This document shows, in pieces, positions 58,216 through 64,000 of a stretch of 64,000 nucleotides of DNA; position 1 is the first letter of the stretch, and each line of letters opens with the position of its first letter. Location: assembly GCA_031424495.1 (NCBI GenBank), contig JANPHP010000343.1, forward strand, positions 15,617-79,616, read 5' to 3'. A program made the position numbers and the translations under genes. The notes beneath the pieces were generated by a model that was not told the DNA's origin, did no database searches, and was given only the letters and a program-made list of their open reading frames with translations. The stretch comes from JADKCL01 sp031424495. GTDB lineage: Bacteria > Bacteroidota > Bacteroidia > J057 > JADKCL01.

Positions 58216-59670
58216 ATGCTTGAAAAACTCAAAGCCCTGGAGGCCATTGCCCGACAACTCGACCCTGATGCCTGTGACCGCGAAGCCTATCGCAATGCTG
58301 CCGTAGCCCACGGCGAGCAATTCCTGGAAACGATGGACAGCCTGCCAGCCTACCGGCAGACGGCAGACAAGGGCGCAGCCCTGCTCGACGCACCGATCGC
58401 CGAGCAAGGCATCGCAATGAGCCAAGCCCTGCAACTCGTGCATGACAATGTCGACCGTCCCGGTCTCAATCCGGCGAGTGGTGGGCACCTCGGCTACATC
58501 CCGGGCGGCGGCTTGTACCTGAGCGCGCTGGGCGACATGATTGCCGACATCACCAATCGTTATGCAGGCGTATTTTTTGCCAATCCCGGCGCCGTGCGCA
58601 TGGAGAATATGCTCGTGCGCTGGATGGCCGATGCCATCGGCTACCCCGAGGGCGCATCAGGGACGCTGCTCAGCGGCGGATCCCTTGCGAACCTTGCCTG
58701 CATCGTGACTGCGCGCGATGCCATGGGCATCACGAGCAGCGAAGTGCATCGCTCGGTGATCTACCTCACCGAGCAAGTGCACCACTGCGTGACCAAGGCC
58801 TTTCGCATAGCAGGGCTCGGCGAGGCGCAGCTGCGCTACGTGCCGCTCGACCGCAACTACCGCATGGATGTGAGCGCCCTGCGGGCGCTCGTGCAGGCAG
58901 ACCAAGGCGCGGGCCTGCGGCCCTTTCTCGTGGTCGGCAGCACAGGCACCACCGACACCGGCGCGGTAGACCCCGCCGACGAGATCGCCGACGTGACCGA
59001 GCAATACAAAATGTGGCTGCACATCGACGCCGCCTACGGCGGCTTTTTCATCCTCTGCGAAGAGGGCCGGCGCGCCATCAAGGGCTTGGAGCGCAGCGAC
59101 AGCATCGTCATGGATCCGCACAAGGGCCTTTTCTTGCCCTACGGCACGGGTGCGGCCCTCGTGAAAGACGGCAAGCGCCTCGCGGCTTCCCATTATTACA
59201 CCGCCAATTATCTCCAAGACGCGCTCAGCTACACCGACGAAAGCAGCCCTGCCGACTTGAGCCCCGAGCTCACGCGCCACTTCCGTGGCTTGCGCATGTG
59301 GTTGCCGCTCAAAGTGCACGGCGTCGCTGCATTCAGGGCCTGCATCGCCGAGAAGCTCTGGCTCGCGCGCTACTTTTGGGATCAGCTGGCAACCATTCCC
59401 CACATGGAGCGCGGCCCCTATCCAGACTTGAGCGTTGTGCTTTATCGCTACGTGCCCGAGGATGGCGACGCCAATGAATTCAATGAATTGCTTGTCAAAA
59501 ACCTGCATGAAGATGGGCGGGTCTTTCTCACATCCACCAAAATCGAGGAGGTGTTTTACCTGCGCTTGGCTTGTCTATCGTTCAGGACCCACCTGCACAC
59601 GATCGATCTGGCGCTCACGATGTTGCGGGACAATATCGCGCAGACACGGGTCGCAATGGGCTTGGAATGA
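58216..59670 (+). CDS. PLP-dependent group II decarboxylase (aromatic amino-acid type)
   Basis: 484 residues from MLEKLKALEA; an ATG 11 codons earlier is possible. Fold type I PLP enzyme: SGGHLGYIPGGG, FANPGAVRMENMLVRWMADA, LLSGGSLANLACI, WLHIDAAYGGFFILC (PLP-binding Asp), then DPHKGLFLPYGTG with the Schiff-base Lys. It decarboxylates an aromatic or related amino acid (tryptophan/DOPA, glutamate) to the amine. The active-site loop cannot tell which. It stands alone after the AbiE module; no pathway partners. Confidence 0.9.
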   Translation: MLEKLKALEAIARQLDPDACDREAYRNAAVAHGEQFLETMDSLPAYRQTADKGAALLDAPIAEQGIAMSQALQLVHDNVDRPGLNPASGGHLGYIPGGGLYLSALGDMIADITNRYAGVFFANPGAVRMENMLVRWMADAIGYPEGASGTLLSGGSLANLACIVTARDAMGITSSEVHRSVIYLTEQVHHCVTKAFRIAGLGEAQLRYVPLDRNYRMDVSALRALVQADQGAGLRPFLVVGSTGTTDTGAVDPADEIADVTEQYKMWLHIDAAYGGFFILCEEGRRAIKGLERSDSIVMDPHKGLFLPYGTGAALVKDGKRLAASHYYTANYLQDALSYTDESSPADLSPELTRHFRGLRMWLPLKVHGVAAFRACIAEKLWLARYFWDQLATIPHMERGPYPDLSVVLYRYVPEDGDANEFNELLVKNLHEDGRVFLTSTKIEEVFYLRLACLSFRTHLHTIDLALTMLRDNIAQTRVAMGLE

Positions 59671-59672
59671 GC

Positions 59673-59702
59673 TTGTTTTGCTTGACGAAGCTGCTATCTT
59701 TG
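59673..59702 (+). promoter_or_regulatory. Promoter TTG-N19-TATCTTTG
   Basis: A -33 TTG at 59673-59675 and an exact -7 box TATCTTTG at 59695-59702, with 19-nt spacing, the textbook Bacteroidota arrangement. The ATG lies 22 nt after the box, so this gene has a short leader, unlike the other boxes listed. Confidence 0.65.
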
Positions 59703-59724
59703 TGGGACTAGCTCGCCATGCTGC

Positions 59725-61266
59725 ATGAACTACATCGATCCGTATGATTTTTTGGGGTTGCAGGTAAATTCGCCAGATGAGGTGGATGGGCCGAAATTGC
59801 AACGCGCCAAGCGGCGGCTGCTTGCAGACTTGGAATTTGCTGCCGATGGGATTTTGAAGTGGGGCGATCATGAGATCGGCAAGTCGCAGGCCTTGGCTTT
59901 TGTGGATCAGATGGAGGATGCTGCGCTGCGTCGGGATTATTGGTGGATGCGTCAAAGCATCGGTGTGAAGGAATTTTTGCAGCGGCAGACCTTCTCGGCT
60001 TCGCTCAAACTGGAGCTGGAGCAGATGCGCAAGCAGGCGTCTTTGCAAGCATTGGCGCTGCCGTTTTTGTTGCCGGTTTTTTCAGCGGTGTTGCGCAAGG
60101 CTGCGGCCGATCAGCGTTTGGCAGATTTTGGGAAGGCATTGAGCTTGATCAATCCTTTCAACTTGGTGGATGAGGACCCGCTGTGGCAGGGCACGGTGCA
60201 GCTGTTCAACGGGCACATTGGTGGCATGCAACGTGCGCTTGAGCAACCCGAGGCCTATCTGGCAGATTTTCCCTTGGCGACCTATGGCAGCACCGAGCTG
60301 TGCGCGATGCTCAACCGCTTGCCCGCAAAGTATGGCATGCGGCGTGATGAATTTGCAATCGCACTGTTGCGGCTTATCACGGCCCACCGCCGTGCGGGGG
60401 CCACGATTGCGGTCTGCAAAAAGGCTATCAAGGGCTTAGAGACCTTGGATCTGAGCAGGGAAGCGCAAAATACGATCATGCCTGAACTGAGGGCATTGGC
60501 GAGGTTGCTTGATCCCTATCGGGAGCAAGAACCCATTGCACCTCCACCAGTTCAGGAGCAAGCTCCGCCGATCGCCAACGAAGGCTATACTTCTGGGCAG
60601 AAGTCGCTTGCAGTTGGGATTGTCGTGGCGTTTTTGTTCGTTTTATTCTTGGCTTACTTCGCCCGCGAACTCAACGAGCGCCTCTACGATGTCGGTGACA
60701 ATTCACACGTCACACATGCGGCTCCTGTCGACTCTGCTGCGCTCAAAGCGCAAAAACACTACAGTGGAGGCACCGAGCGCTTGTATGAACTCTTGTGGAC
60801 GAGCCATTTGGGAAAGAAGCATGCCTATGGCGCGCCGGACACATTGGAAAATGGCGAAGCAGTGTACGCTGGGTTTTTGACCACGCATGTTTACGACGGG
60901 CTCAATGTTTTTGTGGAGAACAAAAGCGAGGCCGAGACCGTGTTGTTTGTGGAGGATGGCACAGGAGAAAAACTGATCCGAGCAGTTTATTTGGCCCCGC
61001 ATCAGCCTTCCGTTTTGGTCCATCTGGGCAGCTACCGCTATTATTTCAGGGTCTATACAGGCAAAAATTGGGTGGATTCTGTGGCTGTCGTTGATGGCGA
61101 TCCGCTTCCTGGATTTGCCGAAGATGTCGCTTTTGTGGGGAGTACTGTGGATTACAATCATCCCGAAACACCTCCTGAAGCGGAGCTATTTGTGCAAATG
61201 GGGCAATATAGTTCGTCGGAACGACGCCTGATTTTTGATGGAAAAACCTTGACTTGGGAAGAGTGA
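59725..61266 (+). CDS. Membrane protein with degenerate J-like N-terminal domain (paralogue A)
   Basis: 513 residues. The N-terminus YIDPYDFLGLQVNSPDEVDG, then RRLLADLEFAADGILKW and FVDQMEDAALRRDYWWM, resembles the helix order of a J-domain (D-P-Y...LGL...A-x-x-x-L) but has no HPD. A helical, TPR-like part (residues about 80-270) is followed by one transmembrane helix (SLAVGIVVAFLFVLFLAYFA, near residue 293). The C-terminal 190 residues are beta-rich and extracytoplasmic. A second copy of the N-terminal domain starts at 63860, beyond a SUMF1/T9SS pair. Function unknown. Confidence 0.8.
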   Translation: MNYIDPYDFLGLQVNSPDEVDGPKLQRAKRRLLADLEFAADGILKWGDHEIGKSQALAFVDQMEDAALRRDYWWMRQSIGVKEFLQRQTFSASLKLELEQMRKQASLQALALPFLLPVFSAVLRKAAADQRLADFGKALSLINPFNLVDEDPLWQGTVQLFNGHIGGMQRALEQPEAYLADFPLATYGSTELCAMLNRLPAKYGMRRDEFAIALLRLITAHRRAGATIAVCKKAIKGLETLDLSREAQNTIMPELRALARLLDPYREQEPIAPPPVQEQAPPIANEGYTSGQKSLAVGIVVAFLFVLFLAYFARELNERLYDVGDNSHVTHAAPVDSAALKAQKHYSGGTERLYELLWTSHLGKKHAYGAPDTLENGEAVYAGFLTTHVYDGLNVFVENKSEAETVLFVEDGTGEKLIRAVYLAPHQPSVLVHLGSYRYYFRVYTGKNWVDSVAVVDGDPLPGFAEDVAFVGSTVDYNHPETPPEAELFVQMGQYSSSERRLIFDGKTLTWEE

Positions 61267-61478
61267 TTTCTGGCAGCAAGCTCACTGCTTGGTGCTGAAA
61301 TGGATGCATTTTGCCTCACCGCTAGTATCAAGAACCAAAATTGTATGTGCCCCATGTTGGGTTTCAATTCAAAAACAACGAAATTTGTAACATTGGGTCA
61401 TCGCGCATGGCTCCATATTGTGCAGCGAAACGGAATCGCCGCCATCTTTTTCTAGGGTAACGGTAATAGGTCTAAGTC

Positions 61479-62849
61479 ATGAAAATTTTTATGCGCAGCA
61501 TTTTGGTTGCATTGCTCGTCTGTTGGTTTGGGGTTTCCAGCTTGCACGCCAACAATCTATCAATTTCCAACGTGTCTTTGATCGGGAACTTCCTGAATTT
61601 CAACGTGAGTTGGGACAATAGTTGGCGCACCAACACCACAGCGCCCTACAATTATGACGCTGTCTGGCTGTTTGTAAAATACCGCGACTGCGCAACCCTG
61701 CAATGGAACCACGCCAATATCGACAGTGCATCGACGGTCTCGCCTCTGATGACCGACACGACCACCGACCAAAAAGGCGTGATGATCTATCGCTCCAGCA
61801 ATGGTACCGGCAACATCTCCAATGCAAACGTGAGCTTGCGCATGGTGGGCTTGCCATCTGGCAACTTCGACTTCAGTGTATTTGGCGTAGAAATGGTCTA
61901 CGTACCCCAAGATTCATTCACGCTGGGCGACGGCTCTGCAACCTATACTTTCAGGACTGGTCCCACCATCACCCAACCCTTCCGCGTGCTTTCTGAAAAT
62001 GCGATCACAGTTTCAAGCACCGGATTAGATCTTTTTGCCGCAGCAAACATCGTAGCTGGGTCTATACCGGCGTCTTACCCCAAGGGCTACCGTGCATTTT
62101 ACTGCATGAAATATGAGATTTCCCAAGAGCAGTATGCCGATTTTTTGAATACCCTCACATCGACCCAAGCGGCAGCTCGATACCCGATCACAGCAGCCAA
62201 TCGCTATACAATTGCGGGTGCTTGGCCCACCATCGTCGCCACCGCCCCCAACCGCGCCGTGAATTTCCTCGGTTGGGACGATCTGCTCACCTATCTCGAC
62301 TGGTCGGCACTGCGGCCGATGTCGGAACTCGAGTATGAGAAAGCATGTCGAGGCAAGGCAACCTATGTGCCCGATGAGTATGCTTGGGGCACAGGCCTGA
62401 TTGTGGATGCCAATACCCCCGTCAACGATGGCACGGCCACTGAGTCTGTAAGCAATCCGATTCCAGCGGGTACTGGTATCGCAAATTATGGTAACAACAA
62501 CGTTTTGGGTACGTTTCGCAATGGTTTTGCTGGAACTGGCACCACCAACCGTCTGCAACTAGGCGCCTCCTATTATGGTATCTGTGAATTGAGTGGCAAT
62601 GTCTACGAAACCATCGAGGCCGCTGGCAGTGTCGCTGGCAGGGCATTTATCCCCAATCACGGAAACGGAAACATCACTCCCGTCGGCTTGTGGGATGTGC
62701 CGGGATGGACCCCTACCGCCGGTTCTGGCCTGCGGGGCGGCTCTTGGAGCTCTGCAGTCGCCGATTTGCGCACTTCAGACCGCTCCATTGCCATCACGAG
62801 TGCAGTTTCACGCACGGCTAGCCAAGGCGGTAGAGGCGTGCGTTTCTAA
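61479..62849 (+). CDS. Secreted SUMF1/FGE-sulfatase-domain protein
   Basis: 456 residues. Signal peptide SILVALLVCWFGVSSLHA. N-terminal beta-sandwich of about 150 residues (YDAVWLFVKYRDCATLQWNH), then a SUMF1/formylglycine-type domain (YCMKYEISQEQYADFLNTL, then NFLGWDDLLTYLDWSALRPM with SELEYEKACRG, and a final GGSWSSAVADLRTSDR with RGVRF). The catalytic Cys pair of true FGE is not visible, so a binding or structural role is likely, as in PvdO/GldK-type homologues. Only 1 nt separates it from the next T9SS gene. Confidence 0.9.
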   Translation: MKIFMRSILVALLVCWFGVSSLHANNLSISNVSLIGNFLNFNVSWDNSWRTNTTAPYNYDAVWLFVKYRDCATLQWNHANIDSASTVSPLMTDTTTDQKGVMIYRSSNGTGNISNANVSLRMVGLPSGNFDFSVFGVEMVYVPQDSFTLGDGSATYTFRTGPTITQPFRVLSENAITVSSTGLDLFAAANIVAGSIPASYPKGYRAFYCMKYEISQEQYADFLNTLTSTQAAARYPITAANRYTIAGAWPTIVATAPNRAVNFLGWDDLLTYLDWSALRPMSELEYEKACRGKATYVPDEYAWGTGLIVDANTPVNDGTATESVSNPIPAGTGIANYGNNNVLGTFRNGFAGTGTTNRLQLGASYYGICELSGNVYETIEAAGSVAGRAFIPNHGNGNITPVGLWDVPGWTPTAGSGLRGGSWSSAVADLRTSDRSIAITSAVSRTASQGGRGVRF

Positions 62850-62850
62850 A

Positions 62851-63795
62851 ATGAACAGGTACTGGTCATATCTATTGGGTATTGTCGCACTTTTGTTCGC
62901 GGGTCATTTGCATGCCCAGTTCACGGGTGGAGCAGGCGATGGATATGCCCGTACCGTGTTGAGCTCCAGCATCGCCTGCGGCTCCTTTTTCGGAAATGAT
63001 GCTGACGGGGCTGCCCGCGCCACACTCGCGAACCCAGACCCTTGTGGCCATTTTTTCGGCAGCCAAAAAGATGGTGCTGCCCGCGCCACGCTCGTCAATC
63101 CCGATTCATGCGGCCAATTTGAAGGCGGCCTTGCCGATGGCGGCTCACGCTTTACGATGCTCAGCAGCATTCCTTGCACTGCCTTTTTCAGCAGTCAGCG
63201 CGACGGCGCATCGATGGGTTTTGGCTCATGCCTACCCCTTGCCGTCACAGCATCAGAACTCTATGGCTATACCCAAGGGCCCGACGGCTACTTGTATTGG
63301 TACACCTATTCCGAGGTCAACAATCTGGGCTTTATCCTCTCCCGCAGCAATGATCAATTGAACTGGTCTGAGCTGGCTTTTTTGCCCGGAGTCGCGAGCA
63401 GCAATGTGCGGCGCAAGTATGAAACGTGGGACCGGGAAATGCATGCAGGCGTAAATTATTACCGCTGGCAGCAGATCGATGTTGCGGGGACCCGCACACT
63501 GTCGAATATCGTGGCCCTGGTGCAGGAGCAAAGCCAGCAAGCTAGCCTCACCGTCTACCCCAATCCGGCGGGGCAGGGGCAGGTGCTGAATGTGCACTTC
63601 CAAGGCGGGGAAGGCAAGCCATTTACAGTCGATGTCATCGACGCCTTTGGGCGGCTTGTTTTGGAGCGGACAGAAGATGCGTCTGCATCGCCCTCCTTGT
63701 TTCAAATCGACCTGACCGCCTTCAGCACAGGCGTCTATTTTCTTGTCTTGCAGAGCGAAGGTCAGCGGCTCAGCCGGCGCTTTGTGGTTCAGTAG
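62851..63795 (+). CDS. T9SS cargo with short Cys/Gly/Asp repeats
   Basis: 314 residues from MNRYWSYLL; signal peptide ends at HLHAQ. Residues about 23-130 hold four units of about 24 residues: FTGGAGDGYARTVLSSSIAC, FFGNDADGAARATLANPDPC, FFGSQKDGAARATLVNPDSC, FEGGLADGGSRFTMLSSIPC. Each is F-x-G-x3-D-G-x-A/S-R-x-x-L-x5-C. After a beta-sandwich comes a T9SS type A domain (VYPNPAGQGQVLNV ... FSTGVYFLVLQSE). The repeats are not a family I know. Starts 1 nt after the SUMF1 gene stop. Confidence 0.85.
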   Translation: MNRYWSYLLGIVALLFAGHLHAQFTGGAGDGYARTVLSSSIACGSFFGNDADGAARATLANPDPCGHFFGSQKDGAARATLVNPDSCGQFEGGLADGGSRFTMLSSIPCTAFFSSQRDGASMGFGSCLPLAVTASELYGYTQGPDGYLYWYTYSEVNNLGFILSRSNDQLNWSELAFLPGVASSNVRRKYETWDREMHAGVNYYRWQQIDVAGTRTLSNIVALVQEQSQQASLTVYPNPAGQGQVLNVHFQGGEGKPFTVDVIDAFGRLVLERTEDASASPSLFQIDLTAFSTGVYFLVLQSEGQRLSRRFVVQ

Positions 63796-63806
63796 GCATT
63801 TGCCCA

Positions 63807-63838
63807 TTGCTCGAATCAGCTCATTTTGATTATCTTCG
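63807..63838 (+). promoter_or_regulatory. Weak promoter match before paralogue B
   Basis: TTG at 63807-63809, 21 nt, then TATCTTCG at 63831-63838 (one base off TAnnTTTG). The same layout as the promoter of paralogue A at 59673-59702, which also has TATCTTTG. Confidence 0.4.
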
Positions 63839-63859
63839 CTTCCCGATCAACAAACCCGG

Positions 63860-64000
63860 ATGCGCTACATAGATCCCTACGAATTGTTCAGCATCGCCGA
63901 CCCCGGCCAGGTCGACGAGGAGGCATTGCGCAAGCTCAGGCGGCGCTTGCTGGCGGAGTTTGAGCTGAGCAAGGATGGCTTCCTCGATTGGCGGGGCCAA
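63860..64000 (+). CDS. Paralogue B of the J-like membrane protein, N-terminal fragment
   Basis: The gene runs off the right edge. The first 47 residues (MRYIDPYELFSIADPGQ, then LRKLRRRLLAEFELSKDGFL) align with paralogue A (MNYIDPYDFLGLQVNSPDEV, then LQRAKRRLLADLEFAADGIL). So it is a duplicate of the same N-terminal domain, on the same strand, with a similar promoter. Confidence 0.8.
   Translation, partial: MRYIDPYELFSIADPGQVDEEALRKLRRRLLAEFELSKDGFLDWRGQ

Overview
The window reads as chromosomal DNA from a Bacteroidota bacterium, perhaps a saprospiria-like or other environmental lineage (the class is a guess). Three things point there: at least six secreted proteins end in a type IX secretion (T9SS) type A sorting domain; the promoters found match the Bacteroidota -7 box TAnnTTTG; and there are many family-typical proteins (DUF3109, DinB, Crp/Fnr-like, GEVED/BNR, TM2, SUMF1). 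Composition by eye is balanced to slightly GC-rich. No rRNA, tRNA, transposase, integrase or CRISPR array was seen. Genes are packed and mostly in short operons with 1-4 nt overlaps.

Layout. 1-12 kb: mostly minus-strand housekeeping and stress genes (thiD, a ThiE/TenI-like gene, inorganic pyrophosphatase, TauE/SafE exporter, DinB, Crp/Fnr-type regulator, GNAT, small-molecule kinase, CbpA-like co-chaperone). A palindrome-rich repeat lies at 8.1-8.3 kb. 12-20 kb: a lipoprotein plus diheme cytochrome pair, T9SS cargo, a metallophosphatase, a TM2 protein, an abutting ECF sigma/putative anti-sigma pair, and a TPR protein. 20-23.7 kb: a five-gene minus-strand operon with a Rab/Ras-like small GTPase, a putative roadblock-like partner, a coiled-coil protein, a peptidoglycan-binding-like membrane protein and a histidine kinase. 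24-42 kb: outer-membrane proteins, a 158-bp MITE-like element, amidohydrolase, DUF72, an FMN-binding flavoprotein, AlkB-type monooxygenase, T9SS cargo, arginine deiminase, a cobalamin-binding radical SAM protein, RidA and biotin carboxylase.

43-58 kb is the accessory part. Two unrelated AbiEi/AbiEii-like toxin-antitoxin modules (43.0-44.9 and 56.5-58.2 kb) flank a translationally coupled four-gene operon, 45.8-51.9 kb. That operon has a lytic-transglycosylase-fold LysM protein whose catalytic Glu is a Leu, two membrane-anchored or secreted SGNH hydrolases, and an MBOAT O-acyltransferase, with a third SGNH lipoprotein just upstream. It looks like a cell-wall or glycan O-acylation machine with a catalytically dead, peptidoglycan-binding scaffold. 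A 71-73 bp tandem repeat follows it. The last 6 kb hold a PLP decarboxylase and two paralogous proteins with a degenerate J-like N-terminus. The paralogues flank a SUMF1-domain secreted protein and a T9SS protein with a short Cys/Gly/Asp repeat.

A recurring regulatory feature is a TAnnTTTG box lying only 4-5 nt before the start codon of six genes, which suggests leaderless or near-leaderless transcripts.
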